Source: Eutypa lata
Lineage: Eukaryota; Ascomycota; Sordariomycetes; Xylariales; Diatrypaceae
Direction of reading: 5' to 3'
DNA length: 64,000 bases
Assembly (NCBI GenBank): GCA_022661535.1
Contig: JAKULF010000008.1
Location: forward strand, 1,488,001 to 1,552,000
In this document: positions 1 to 11,631 of the stretch, one piece after another
How the letters are laid out: every line of letters begins with the position of its first letter
Position numbering within the stretch: position 1 is the first letter of the stretch
Notes under the pieces: generated by a model
What the model was told of the DNA's origin: nothing
The model's input: the letters and a program-made list of their open reading frames with translations, nothing else
Database searches by the model: none
Translations under genes and position numbers: made by a program

Positions 1-1
1 A

Positions 2-763
2 AAACCGTCCTCAACCCGAGCCCAGGCGATCTCCTCGTATCTGACGCGCAACTGGACGCCGATCGGCGCAGCGTCACCAGAACTCCCCGGCGAGATCTCA
101 CCCTTCATTTCGTCCTTCGAGATCCAGGCACACCTCGTGGCTGGTCATCCTCAGCGGGCTCTAGACCTAATTCGCTCGAGCTGGGGTTGGTATCTGAATA
201 ACGAGAATGGCACGCAGAGCACTGCTATCGAGGGCTATCTCCTCAACGGGTCATTTGGCTACCGTTGGAACTATGGTTACGACGGCGTGTTTAGCTACAC
301 GTCACATGCGCACGGGTGGGCGACCGGACCCGTGACGGCCTTAACCGAGTACATCCTAGGCTTGTCTATAGTCGGGCTTGCTGGTGCGACCTGGCGGCTT
401 GCACCTCAGTTCGGGGATTTACGAAGTTGCCAAGGAGGTTTCACGACGAAACTGGGCAAGTTCTCTGCTAGCTGGACCCTGAAGGGAGATCAGGGGTATA
501 CACTCGAGTACGATACGCCGAAGGGTACGGGAGGCGGCCTCTTGCTTCCAAATGGCCCCCGAGGAACCCAAGTGGTTATAGATGATGAGGAGCTGAAGTC
601 GAAAGATATTGTTGAAGCAAGTGGGAACAGACAGCTATTCGCCCTCCGAAGTTCTGGCGGGAAGCATCGCATTGAGGTCAGCTGGACCTCTGATGATAGT
701 CAAAAAGCTCTCTATAGCTTCACAGAGTTAAAAGGAGATAATCAGATCTGTGATTGGCTATAG
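2..763 (+). CDS. GH78-like alpha-L-rhamnosidase, C-terminal part only
   Basis: The frame is open from base 2 to the TAG at 761-763 (about 253 residues); the start lies left of the window. The segment around 295-360 (SHAHGWATGP, then EYILG) resembles the end of the (alpha/alpha)6 barrel of fungal GH78 six-hairpin glycosidases. The following stretch is rich in Gly, Leu and beta-forming residues and fits the C-terminal beta-sandwich domain of that family. GH78 enzymes remove terminal L-rhamnose from plant glycosides and polysaccharides and are usually secreted; the signal peptide and catalytic acids would be outside this window. No intron is needed in the visible part. The family call rests on remembered patterns, so a related six-hairpin glycosidase is possible. 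Confidence 0.7.
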   Translation, partial: KPSSTRAQAISSYLTRNWTPIGAASPELPGEISPFISSFEIQAHLVAGHPQRALDLIRSSWGWYLNNENGTQSTAIEGYLLNGSFGYRWNYGYDGVFSYTSHAHGWATGPVTALTEYILGLSIVGLAGATWRLAPQFGDLRSCQGGFTTKLGKFSASWTLKGDQGYTLEYDTPKGTGGGLLLPNGPRGTQVVIDDEELKSKDIVEASGNRQLFALRSSGGKHRIEVSWTSDDSQKALYSFTELKGDNQICDWL

Positions 764-1954
764 CTTGGTTTTTGGAGATGATCGATGTTGGTGTACATTT
801 ACTTCAATTCTAGCCCTCCTTTGATTTCAGCTGTCTATCAGTGAAATGAACTTCAAAGAACATGAAAGTACATCATAGGTACCTGCATTGTAATCGTATC
901 GCACCTGACCAACAACATTGGTATAATCATGTAGAAGCTTCCTCAGGTGTTCTCAACTTATGTCTGCCTAGCTGTACATACCTATCATGTACTACTAACA
1001 TATTAGTTCAATGTGACTCATAGTCTTGACTTGGCTATTGAGATGTATGCTGTGCAAGCTGGTAAAAAGTAACGTTAGGTACATGGCTAAAGCAAGGGCA
1101 GACCCGATCGTTGGTAGGTATGTGAAACCCTTTTGCCACAATTTCGATCAATTGTGCTCTTTGGTCGACTAATCAATCAAGGCACCAGTCTGCTTTATCA
1201 GTCTTGGTAGGCAGGAGCCGCTGAGTCAAGATGTCTCTAACAATGGCACGGGATTGTGCAACACAAGGTAGGTACCCAGGTACCTAATGCATAATCAGAT
1301 GTGAAGGGCAACGTATCTTCCTATACTTGTTTATATGCACTGGAACATTCGTTTTCACAGCGCTTAAAGAGAAAGTCTCAGGTGGCGTCTAATTTGGAGT
1401 ACAATACGTATGCAACGGTTGTCATAATCCATTCTGCCTGGAGTCGCTGGCTACAACGAAGCAATATGATATTTAGTACAATCTCCATATCTGTATTTAT
1501 TCTGAAATGGACATCGCTTCTTTGATTGTGGCGGACTGAAGAGTTCAGAGCGATTTGAAGACCAAAGCACTATCCGGGGTTGTGTTTTACCCAATATATG
1601 CAACTATCAGATTTGAACTTACTAAGGTGATGTCACATGAGGCGCGTTTTGTTCGCGTTAAGTACAACCCTGGAAACGCGTAAATCGCTTCTAGAAAACA
1701 TTGAACTTATTCCTGTCCCGAATCCATTGACTCCATGGACACCATTAACTACATACCATCCCACCTTTTTTCTCTCCCAATTGAGGCGACTCCTAGGCAA
1801 CGAACGACGTGTAGAATTAATAGCTAGTCTCTCCCACCACTTTGCCTCCCCTACTACTAATCGAAATTCTTGTTCCATGCGTTTTTAGCTTTGTGGATGT
1901 ATTAGTTACTGGGTGATATTTCTCTTCGCCAACTACGAACCAGCCAGCTTCAAA
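764..1954. other. intergenic, no gene seen
   Basis: The stretch contains only short unsupported open frames on both strands. It has several copies of GGTACC/TACCTA-type motifs (for example near 1265-1290). It should hold the 3' end of the GH78-like gene and the promoter of the BRCT gene; no core element could be pinned down. Confidence 0.5.
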
Positions 1955-4720
1955 ATGGCAGATTCAGAGGACTCGGGGTTCTTTAGCCTTTGCGTGTTCG
2001 CTTTCGTCCGGAATAAAAACTTGACTGAAAGCCTTGAGCAACAGGTACTTTTTAAATTCCATATCTTTTATAGTACTCCCTGTTTTGTACATTCTAACCC
2101 TCTATTAATTGCAGCTTTCCGAGACCATCATCAACCATGGTGGTGAAGTAACCCAACCTAAGAGGGATGGCACTATACCTCTCGACCAAGTCACACATAT
2201 CATATCGAACACGATTGACTTCCCTCAGTACACAGAAGCAGCAGCAATGATGTTACCGGTGGTTAAGTCCAACTGGGTCACTATGTCGTTGGCCAAACGA
2301 AAGCAGGCACAAGTACGCCACTTCACGCCAGATCCTCGAATGATCTTCTCCGACGTCGCAGTATCTTGTGCAGGCCTTCCTAGCAGTGATAAAAATGCCA
2401 TTGTTGGAGCTGTTATGGCCATGGGTGGCATGGATTCGGACAATCTCTCAAAAGCTACTACACATATATGTGCACTTGCAATGGATAATCCTAAATGCAA
2501 ATTAGTGGAAGAGAAGAAGTTGAAATGCAAGATCGTTCTTCCTCACTGGTAAGCATCTCTCTATTTGAAGATAAGAAATTGCTTTTGACACGCTTTAAGG
2601 TTTGACGACTGCTTTAAGCTGGGCAAGAGGATTGATGAAACGCCTTATCTTCTACCCGATCCCGAGGTCCTGCAATCGCACCATGAAGAGGCTGTCAAAG
2701 TGCCTTCGAGTCAACACCTCGAGGGCGCAACATCTGCGCAGCCCGACTATCTCCCTCCTACTGACTCCGTGCCAGGAGCTCGGCCTACTCTTACTGTATT
2801 CGCTGAGAAGAAAATCATGTTGTCTGCCGATCTTGCGATTAGAGGTCGCCTTCAAGATATCCTCAAACAATTGATTACCAGCGGTGGCGGTGAGATGACG
2901 GACGATGTACAGGAGTGCGACTGGTTTGTCTGTCAATATCGAGACGGCCCACAGTACGTTCGCGCGTCGCATCTCGGCCTGACGGTGGGCAACCTATCCT
3001 GGCTATATCACCTCATCACTCATAACGAATGGACGTCACCGCTTCGACGTCTTTTGCATTACCCTATCCCTAGGGACGGTATTCCCGGTTTCAAGGATAC
3101 AAGAATTACGGTGTCGAATTATGGGGGCGAGGCTCGCATATATCTAGAGAACCTCATCATTGCTGCTGGAGCAAGTTTCACTAAGACCATGAAGTCCGAC
3201 AACACTCACCTTATAACAGCGAGAGATAACAGCGAGAAGTGTGAGGCAGCTCGAGATTGGAACATCAATATGGTGAACCACCTCTGGGTCGAGGAGAGTT
3301 ACGCCAAGTGCGAGATGCAAAGCATCACGGTACCAAAATACACCCATTTCCCACCGCGAACGAATCTTGGCGAAGTCATTGGCCAGACATTCCTGGACGA
3401 ATCAAAATTGGCCGCGATCTACTACCCTGGTGGCCCTGAGAAACCTACCACATCATCTAAGCGAAAGCGTAAGGTTCTGGAATTAACGGATGACAATTCA
3501 TTCTCTGAGGGTCCGGCGGACGGTGTTGTAATTGGTCGACAAGCTCGAAAAGAGTTTGACGTTATGAAAGATTCTGAAGCAGACTATGAGGAGAAGACGA
3601 CCGAGGTCTTTGGAGTACCAGCCCCGAAACGACGAGCGGCTCAAGCCTCCACCCCTGCTCGTGGCCGACACGTCCGGTCAGGAAAAGAAAACGAAACCCC
3701 TTCTACAGTATCAGTCACTCCTTCCAGTCGAAGTGCGAAGGACAAAGCTCTTCACAGAATATCAGATCTTGCTCCCGATATCGCCTTGTACGAGAAAGAG
3801 AAAAAGCGCAGGGGTAGCAATGGCCACTGGGGAGGAAAGAGAGCTGCCGATCACATCGAGAAGGAACATCTGAACCGCCGGAGCCACTCAAGCCCGACCA
3901 ATGCAGTGGAAGAGGAAGCCGAAGAACCCAAGTCGGAGAAACGGCCAGCGAAGAGGGCTAAACCTTCACTCAAAGAGGTAGAGATGCGCGTTGTCTTGAC
4001 CGGATTCAAGCGATGGGTCAATGACAAACATAAGGAAGATGCTGATCGGGTAAGACCAGTTACTCTATTCTACTCAGGGTCTACTGCTAACAAACTATAT
4101 AGAAAAAGCTGCGTGAACTTGGCATCCAGGTAGTCGCTGACGGCAATCCATGCGATTATCTCGTTGCTCCGCAGTTAGTGCGAACGGTCAAATTCCTTCG
4201 AAACCTGTCCAAGGGTGCCACTGTAGTTTCCTCGGACTGGATCGAGGAATGCCTTGACACAAAGAAGGTCCTCGACCCCAAAAGTTATCTCCTAAAAGAC
4301 AGAGATAATGAGAGGAAATTCGGTCTGAACCTGCAGTCTTCGGTTGAGAAGGCTCGCAAGAACAAAGGCAAGCTTCTCTGGAGCATCCCAATATATTGCA
4401 CTGCTTGTATAAAGAATGGTACGGAGAGCTACAAGGCCATCGCTGAGGCCAACGGCGCTATATTCATGGTGTACGCGGCAAGAAGTGGAACGACGATCAA
4501 GCCGACCAGACCAGAAGAGGACGACGGTGGTCCCGAACCCGTGTACTTGCTGAGCACGACAAATCCCGAGGAGAAGAAGCTATGGAAGAAGTTCGAGGAC
4601 ATGGCACGCAAGGGGAACATGGAGCCTCGCGTTGTTGCTTCGGATTGGTTGTTGGACGTGGTGATGAAGCAGGAGGTAAGCTTCGATAAGAAGTACTTGG
4701 TGTCGAACTTTTTCAACTAA
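1955..4720 (+). CDS. RTT107: multi-BRCT DNA-damage scaffold, Rtt107/Brc1 type
   Basis: Four exons: 1955-2044, 2115-2548, 2600-4049 and 4103-4720. All junctions are GT-AG and keep frame, giving 863 residues. The N-terminal half holds BRCT repeats in series: a first one split by intron 1, and a second ending at the Trp formed across intron 2 (W followed by FDDCFKL), then more up to about residue 490. A charged Lys/Glu/Ser-rich linker follows, with KRKRK and PAKRAKP nuclear-localisation-like patches, and then a C-terminal BRCT pair (exons 3-4; ATVVSSDWIEECL is a typical BRCT end). Rtt107/Brc1 proteins bind gamma-H2A through the C-terminal pair and Smc5/6 and repair factors through the N-terminal repeats at stalled forks. 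The length and the N-terminal array plus C-terminal pair fit that family; another multi-BRCT protein cannot be fully excluded. It is convergent with VPS25. Confidence 0.82.
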
Positions 4721-4961
4721 GTGTCACGAATACCCACAGAGCGACTACTCGCTTTGTAACCCGAATGGGCCCGGCATGGTGTTCGGCGTTTTGATGGTGG
4801 CGTGGCAAATAAGTACCCGGCTTTTGCTTTGCTCTTGGCTCTCTCTCGGGAGCATGTCTCGCGTGCAATCTTGCATGTGTACGTAGCTTGTAGATAATAT
4901 AATATCCGCATGTTGGCTTCAAACAATAACTGGCTCAAAAAAGTGAGACCTACCGACTGAC

Positions 4962-5900
4962 TCAGAAGAACTTGACACCCTGTTGATCCTCCTGTCCGAA
5001 TATCTGTGCCTTGCCGCGCTTGACGAGGACCTGTAGGGCCTTCTGCAGCACCTCGGGGTCCAGGCCATAAAAGTCTGACAAGTGATTGATGGGTGTCAGT
5101 AAGTGTGCCATCGTAGAATGCCTCGCACCCGAGCAATCAAGCACGAAGAGACGACCGTCTGTAATGTCCTTAAGGAGAAAGAAAATGTAGAACTTACCGG
5201 TACCCCGGGTATCCTCCCCCTCGGTCAGCTCATACAGCGTGAACACGACGCCCTTCTGCGCCGTCTCCTCAACCCAAGCCTCGAGGTCGTGCGCCCATTC
5301 CTCTGGCGTCTTCCAATAAACCCAATATACATCGTTCGTCGTCCCTCCTCCAGCACCAGCACCACTACCACCACCACCACCCTCCCCTTCCCCTAGTCCC
5401 AAATCATCCCCCACCCCAAACGCACTACTAATCATACCACCACCACCACCGCTCCCACGCCCCCCCACAACCGGCTCGGCCCTCCCCTCCCTCCGCATGA
5501 ACTCGAGCACCTCGCGCGCGTCGGCGGGGCTCAGCCGCCGCCCCAGCCGCCGGTTGTGGAACAGCTCCTCCTCCGCCACGGACACGCGGAAGAGGCGCCG
5601 GTGCCGCGCCCACCCCTGGATCAGCGTCGACCACTTCTCCAGCTGGCTGTGGCGCGTCGTCGCGTTGGGCTGGCGCGTGAAGAAGGGCGGGAACTGGTAT
5701 TCGCGGGGGAATTCGAAGGGGTTTGCTGTTGTTGAGGGGTTGTTGTTGTTGTTGTTGTTGTTGTTGGCGTTCGTGTTGGGGCTCGATTTGGGAGGATTTA
5801 GGGTGGTGGTGGTGGTGGCGGTTGAGAGTGAGGAGGACGACGGCGTTGCCGTTGCTGTTGTTGTGAGACCCGGGGTTGGGGTCGAGGTGGCGGATTGCAT
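4962..5900 (-). CDS. VPS25: ESCRT-II subunit Vps25
   Basis: Two exons, 5900-5198 and 5074-4962, give 271 residues. Vps25 is the two-winged-helix ESCRT-II subunit that recruits Vps20/ESCRT-III for sorting membrane proteins into multivesicular bodies. The first winged helix starts around residue 60 with a PPFFTRQPN motif (the family's PPxFTxQPN) and WSxLI. The second ends with DFYGLDPEVLQKAL and a VKFF terminus, both typical. The intron (5197-5075) is 123 nt, a multiple of three with no stop, so unspliced reading gives 312 residues with an alien insert after EDTRGT; splicing restores the family pattern TDFYGL. Oddities are an N-terminal Thr/Ser/Asn-rich tail with a run of nine Asn, and a Gly-rich insert between the two winged helices. 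Most Vps25 proteins are about 175-200 residues. Confidence 0.88.
   Translation of the reverse strand: MQSATSTPTPGLTTTATATPSSSSLSTATTTTTLNPPKSSPNTNANNNNNNNNNPSTTANPFEFPREYQFPPFFTRQPNATTRHSQLEKWSTLIQGWARHRRLFRVSVAEEELFHNRRLGRRLSPADAREVLEFMRREGRAEPVVGGRGSGGGGGMISSAFGVGDDLGLGEGEGGGGGSGAGAGGGTTNDVYWVYWKTPEEWAHDLEAWVEETAQKGVVFTLYELTEGEDTRGTGKFYIFFLLKDITDGRLFVLDCSGARHSTMAHLLTPINHLSDFYGLDPEVLQKALQVLVKRGKAQIFGQEDQQGVKFF
5075..5197 (-). other. stop-free intron of VPS25, length divisible by three
   Basis: On the minus strand the donor is GTAAGT and the acceptor is TTGTCAG, with a CTGAC branch-like site about 20 nt upstream of the acceptor. The conserved TDFYGLD motif is restored only by removing it. 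If retained, it adds 41 residues without a stop. Confidence 0.8.
5740..5767 (-). repeat. AAC trinucleotide microsatellite (poly-Asn)
   Basis: A run of TTG units on the plus strand encodes nine consecutive Asn in the Vps25 N-terminal tail. Such runs vary in length by replication slippage. Confidence 0.9.
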
Positions 5901-6769
5901 TGTTTGTCGTTTGAGAGGGTGTAGAGGGGTTAATTGAAAGTATACGATCGCTTCTTTGCTTAATATGGCGTTTTCTCGTCGAGTATAATGTCACTTAGAG
6001 ATATCAGATTGGTCGAGTGCTTGAAGAATGGATAATTGAGAGGTTCCGGGTTTGGTGGGGTAGATCAACTTTGGAAGCCGATCTGATGTAAAGCTAAGCT
6101 ACCCCGGAACATCTGCCCCGCCATTTAAACATCACGATCTCTCCTATTACCGACCTCTATCTACTTCACTTCTTCCCAGGGTGCCTATGTACCTAGCCAG
6201 GCAATTATCTACGTAATCTACGACTATCTACTTATATAGTAGAACTTGTCTCTTTAATATTATGAATTTGTGAATTTGCTGAGCCTACAAGAAAAAACAA
6301 TATGTTCTTCAGAACTACCCAAATAGTCTCGGGTTTTGCATCTGTCCTACTGCTCAAATACTGTATCTTCTCGTCTAGTGGAGAGCACCATGGTAAGTAC
6401 GCAGATGACTGCCCGCGGTAGTAGCTGCCTACATGTACATACCACTCAAAGTACATGTATGTAGTTTCACCACCTGTATGTAGATTGTTCAGGATGCATC
6501 ACTCAAAAACAATCAGTTCATTGAATGGCACCTAAGGTACCTACCTACCTGCACACTAGGTACTTACTTAGGACTTCTCAAACCAGGCACTTAGGCATCC
6601 CCTTGACATGAAATCTTCCACAGCAGAAGAGACTGGCAAATATATCAATATCCTCTCAAGGATTTCCCTCTCTTCTCATGAATTATCCTCAGAATATTAT
6701 TGTCCCTAAATTTCTTGCCCCAAGGTTTTCTTCTAAGAACCCCCCCTGCGCTATCTCCTTCACGAAGCA
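5901..6769. other. divergent promoter region VPS25 / BTB gene
   Basis: No supported gene is seen. It has TACC/GGTA-rich tracts (around 6535-6570) and pyrimidine-rich tracts upstream of 6770 consistent with a fungal promoter. The two flanking genes are divergently transcribed. Confidence 0.5.
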
Positions 6770-8054
6770 ATGAGCACACCACCATCCAAAAGGCTCAAGA
6801 TGGCATCTCCAGAGCCAACTGGAGACGAGGAATTACTGCCTTCCACCACGGTCTGCGACCTTCGAGAAAAGCCTGCTACGCGGGTACAAATCGATGCTGA
6901 TGGTGACCTATGCCTAAAGGTTGGACACAACAAATGTCTTACCAATCCAACCGAAAATAGCGAAGAGCACGAACATGAGTATGCGGTAATCTACGTGGTA
7001 GATTCAAGCACTGTATCCCGGTCATCGCCCGTCTGGAGAAAGCTGCTGAATGGAGCCTTTGTCGAATCCAAAAGGCCTGACCCAGACTCTGGCAAGGAAT
7101 GGATGGTGGAACTCCCTGATGACGACCCCAAATCCATGCTCATCATTCTGAACATCATCCACGGGTATTTCTGCGAGGTGCCTGAGGGAGGGAGGGAAAC
7201 AATGCCATTGCATGATCTGTATCGTTTGACCGTTCTTACGGACAAGTACGACCTGACGCTTCTTCTGTCCCCTTGGGCGAAAACTTGGGTTATGCATGTC
7301 AACAAAAGACTCGATACTAGCACCACAGAGGATTCGGCTCTTGCATTCTGTTGTCTAGAAAAATGCCTTTGGGTCTCTTGGGAACTTGGAGATGAGCAAA
7401 TGTTCCGTAAAGCATACATACATCTCGTTCTTAACACTCGCATGACAGCAGGGCACCTTGTTGGGAGAGACCCTATGTCTCAGCTATTTTCCAGAAGCAA
7501 TTTAGAGCCTTCCAACGTCTCTGGTAAGTATGAGTTCATTCATGCTTGATTACATGTTTCTAACCATATTACAAATAGGTCATATTAGAGCAAGTCGACA
7601 AGAAGTCTTCTCTGTGATACTTGATATATTCAGGAGTCTTCTTCATATTCTGCCGGGCATAGATTTTGAAGGCCCCAGAGCGTGTCATTCGTGCCCACCT
7701 GCTACAAGAGTTCCTTGTGAAGCTCTTATGCTTGGTAAACTTATACAATGGCTCATAGGCAAAAGCCTTTGGCCATTTCCTGATCCTTCTTCCATTGAAA
7801 CGTCTATCAACCAATTGACCATGCAAGTAAGGACTTGCCCCTCGGAGGTCTCAGGGTATCACGGCAGCTGCCGCCTTTCTCCTTACATGGATTCTTGGTT
7901 GAAAAGAATCACTGAGGCTATTCACATACCTGAAGAATTTGTAGCTCACATCTCAGCGCAAGGCAAGAAGTCTGGTCTGGTACCTAGAGTCATGACTACA
8001 GATGCTAAAGCTGAGCACACAACCTGTTCAACTCCGGGTGGTAGCAAGAGATAG
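6770..8054 (+). CDS. BTB/POZ-domain protein
   Basis: Two exons, 6770-7523 and 7579-8054, with a 55-nt GT-AG intron, give 409 residues. The middle of the N-terminal half (about residues 65-145) has the pattern of fungal BTB/POZ proteins: a strand pair ending in VVDSSTVSRSSPVWRKLL, then VELPDDDPKSMLIILNIIHG. The following helical region (LYRLTVLTDKYDL) is the usual continuation. These proteins form a large lineage-expanded family in filamentous fungi and are thought to act in protein-protein contacts, sometimes as Cullin-3 adaptors; the specific role is unknown. A basic SKRLK motif lies near the N-terminus. The C-terminal third is not recognised. Confidence 0.75.
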
Positions 8055-8589
8055 TGCAAATAAACATTCTCGGGATCGGATCGCTGTATCGGGCTACTGA
8101 GCAGACAACACGATGTGGCGGCTTCATCGGTGCTTAGCACTGTTATCTAGGCATTCTGAAGTGGGAACCTCGTTAGACCAGGACGGGATTGATACAAAAG
8201 CAACATGACTGCATAGAGCTACAAAGGGGATATGGACTACGTACTTTGAAGGGCCTGCTTTAGAGAACACTAGAAGCTGGATTGCACACGTCAAGACGGA
8301 CGTATAAGAATAGACACGTTTGCATCAATAATATTCTACCAGACCGAACCAAGAACGTGCATATACAGCTTAAGTAGCACTATAAACAATGCAGCAGGGG
8401 ATAAAAGCGGCAGCTAAGTAAACAGTTATCCATCCCACAAGAGAGCCCTTGCCCGAGTAGTCCCTCGCATCCTCATCATTCATGATTCCCAGTCACGCCT
8501 GAACTCCGCACATCACATCCCGTCATGCCATGTTTCCTAAAATAGAGAAATCTAAACACGCTGCCCTCCTGCGCAAAAACAGAAAATCA
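8055..8589. other. intergenic between convergent genes
   Basis: Convergent 3' ends of the BTB gene and NDC80. No open frame of note and no RNA gene recognised. Confidence 0.5.
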
Positions 8590-10874
8590 TCACATTTCGA
8601 AACCACGGGTATCCTCCCTCATCTCGTCGCTGCCGAGCTCCTTCTCGAGCTCGTCCGCCACGAAGCCCTCGTAGTCCTCGAGGTTCTTCTGGATGTGCAC
8701 CTTGAACTTGATGATGTCGTTAAGCATCTTCTCGATCTCGGTGTGCAGCTCCTCGCGCAGGGCATTCGCCCGGAGGGTGAGCTGTTCGTATCTGGAAAGG
8801 TAGCGTTAGTCAAATCGGTTAGTTAAAAAAGGAGGGCAATACGGCCAAATATGGAAACGTAGAAGACGAAATACGAAATAAACGCACTCTATGTTGGTGT
8901 TCATTTCTCTCTGCTCCATCAGCTGCACGGACTCCGTGAGCTGGGCTCGCATCTTGGCGAGCTCCTTCTCCATCTTCTCGATCTGCGCATCCGAAGCCAG
9001 CTTCTGCGTCGTCGTGACCTAGTAGTAGCAATGATTATTAGCATCGACGTGTCAAAAAGTTCTCTTGGTAGTTTGTATCGTCTACTCACCTCCTTGGTCT
9101 TCTCGTACTCCTCCTCGGCGGCCCTGACCCTGTGCTCGAGGGCCTCGACCTCGTTCCTCTTGTCCTCGATGGCCTCCTTAATACCATCAAGGAGGTCATG
9201 ATCCTTCATCATGGCCTCCATGGCCTCGGTGCGGCGGTCCGAGACATCCTTCCGGAGCGCGGCGAAGTTGCTCTTAATCTTGCCTCGCAGGTCCAGGTTG
9301 AGGATGTGGGCGGGCTGGTAGCCCGTGACGGGGTCGGCGAGCAGGCGCTCGCTCTCCGTCACGTTGGAGTAGGACCCCTTCATCATGGAGCCGGTGAAGT
9401 TGGACTCGTTGACCGTGACGGCGAGCTCGTACTCGACACCCTTGGCGTTGACGGCCGTGGCGGGGATCAGCCCGATCTGGTACGCGAGGGTGTTGTACTT
9501 GTCGACGAGGCGCTCGAGCTCGTCGAGCTTGCGGCTCGCCTCGAGCTCCTTCTCGGCGACGCGCCGCTTGCCCTCCTCGAGCCGCTGCGTCGCCGCCTCG
9601 ATGCCCTTCTGCAGCCGCTCGCGCTCCGAGGTCATGCGGTCGATATCCTGCATGCTGATTCCTTGGTCGTCCACCTGCTTCTGGAGCCCGCGCCGCTCTT
9701 CGTCCGCCTCCTTGAGCTCCTCCATCAGCTTGTCTAGCTCCTCCTGCAGCACCTGGATGCGGTTCTCGTACTTCTCCGACCGCTGCATCGCCAGATCGTT
9801 GTACTCCTCGAACTTCACTTTGTCCTCCTCCATGATCTTGAAGTGGTTGTCCAGGACGCGGGGGTCCGGCGTCGACTCCTCGAGCTCTTCGATCTCCTTC
9901 TGTAGTCGTGCATTCTCGGCCTCTAGCATTTGCAGTTCTGATATGTATTTCGAGTTGTTGCGCTCGAACGCCTCGGCCATACTATGTATGTGCGGCGCAA
10001 CAACCCTCTCGGCGTCTTCGTCATTAGCGTCGGCGTCCATGTTCAACCAGTCCCGGTATGCTGTGCTCAAGAAATCAAAGATGATATGATCGGCGCTGAC
10101 GTCGATGCCGCTCTCCATGCAAGCCTCATCGTAGCGGTGGCAGGCGTAGCCCTCGAGCATCTGGGCCAGCTGCATCATCCAGTGCAACAAACCCAAGAAC
10201 GTGCTCCAGTTCTGGCCGCCGACGGCGGAGATCTGCGACTTGGTGATGCTCTTCTCGTAGGGGTACCGCAGCTGCTTCAGGATCGGGGGCACCTCCTGGT
10301 CGATGTTCTTGAGGAAGCGGTAGCTGGGGTCGATGCGGTGGTAGAGCCACTGGAACATGTAGTTGAAGTCCTTCTGGGTGGGCGACTTGATGATGTTGGG
10401 CGACAGGTTGTGCTTCATCTCCATCTCGAAGTTGTTCTGCGCCAGGTAGTCGAGCAGCTCCTGGCCGATGCGGGCCTGCCACGACCGGTCCTTCAGGGGC
10501 CTGGGGTCCCGCGGCACCCCCGCGGCCTGCGGCGCCTGCTGGAAGAAGCTTTGGTGGCTCATGGGCCCGCTCGCCGCCGCTGACGGGCGCCCCGCCGGGC
10601 GGTACACGCTGCTCCTCCGGTCGGTTTCGGAGTTGCGCGACTGCATGCCCCCGCCGGATGCGTAGCTCTTCAGGGCCAAGGGCGTCGGGTTTTGGAAGGA
10701 GGATCGTTTTACGGAGGAGGCGCCTAGCTCGGCCAGGTTGCCGCCCGAGGAGGATCGCGAGAACATGGGCTGGCTTGGGCGACCGCCGAGTGCGAGGGAT
10801 TGCCTAGATCCCGACATAGACCGCACATGGCTGCCGCCGAAGGTATTCCCGCTTGTCGAGTTGGATCTCTTCAT
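8590..10874 (-). CDS. NDC80: kinetochore subunit Ndc80
   Basis: Three exons, 10874-9090, 9018-8888 and 8791-8590, give 705 residues. Ndc80 with Nuf2, Spc24 and Spc25 attaches kinetochores to spindle microtubules. The order is as expected. A basic Ser/Arg-rich tail (residues 1-125) carries many potential Aurora-B sites. It is followed by a calponin-homology domain (about 128-245; [15 protein letters not shown] and the [15 protein letters not shown] motif are diagnostic), and then a long coiled coil from about residue 300 to the end. Intron 1 (9089-9019) and intron 2 (8887-8792) both have canonical ends and lie in the coiled-coil coding part. Without splicing, the frame would run into unrelated Arg-rich sequence. 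Length is close to other filamentous fungal Ndc80 proteins. Confidence 0.93.
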
Positions 10875-11580
10875 GGCGGAAGCTGGTTGGGGTATGGCAG
10901 AGTTGAGGCTAATACCTCCAAGAGTCTGTTAGGTTCGAGAATATACTAGTTAGTGAAACGATGTATCCCTCGCGACATCATAGTCTTGGCACTGGCGGCG
11001 CATTGGGGGGTTTATTTATCATCATACCTCTCTCGGTCTGCGAACGCTCCAAAGTCCCGTTTCCTGGGACATAATGGTCGATAAACTTCAAAATTCCAAT
11101 CTTCTTTTCCAGGTATTGTTGTTGTAGCATGCGTTTGCGTAATCAAGGTTCGTTCTGGTGTGCGCATAGGGCATGTATGAGAATGTTTTTCTTGATAAAT
11201 GGGGGTCGTCGCAAACTTGTCAATCTGAGAAAGTAAACAAACTCAGGGATAAAGATGGACTTATGATTGGCTTGTGATTGGCTTTTGGATTAGATAAACA
11301 AGGGTGTAACAGAAGTGGGGACATACTTTGGATCGAATGAAGGTTGCCAAGCTTTGCTAAATTGTTAGGCGTGACAGTGCTTCTCACACGCAACTACATA
11401 CAATCAATATGATACTCTGAACTTGAATACCTATATTTCAACGTCTATCGTTCGCTCTTCAATTCCGACCTCCATTCCTTTTTTGAAGATACTGCTTTTT
11501 CCTTTTTTCTATTTTATATAGATAATTATTTGTAATCTTGGTTTCAGCCATTCTTAGTCAAATTGCAGTTACAACCCACC
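10875..11580. other. divergent promoter region NDC80 / OB-fold gene
   Basis: No gene seen. T/C-rich tracts precede the plus-strand gene (11455-11520). Confidence 0.5.
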
Positions 11581-11631
11581 ATGGGAACATTGCCTCCTCG
11601 AGACTGGACAAAATGGGGAAGAAAATCATGA
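11581..11631 (+). promoter_or_regulatory. upstream ORF overlapping the OB-fold gene start
   Basis: An ATG in good context (ACCATGG) at 11581 opens a 16-codon frame ending with TGA at 11629-11631. It is out of frame with the proposed main start at 11613 and overlaps it. It could lower translation of the downstream gene. It could also mean that the true gene start is spliced differently. Confidence 0.4.

Noticed and set aside
1633..1888. Overlapping frames on both strands upstream of the BRCT gene
   Set aside because: No motif, no splice signals, and mutual antisense overlap.
5497..5937. Plus-strand frame with poly-Leu opposite VPS25
   Set aside because: Antisense reading of the AAC repeat and Gly-rich insert.
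9132..10583. Long plus-strand open frames opposite NDC80
   Set aside because: Shadow frames caused by the codon bias of the Ndc80 coiled-coil sequence; compositions are Leu/Val- or Ser-rich without motifs.
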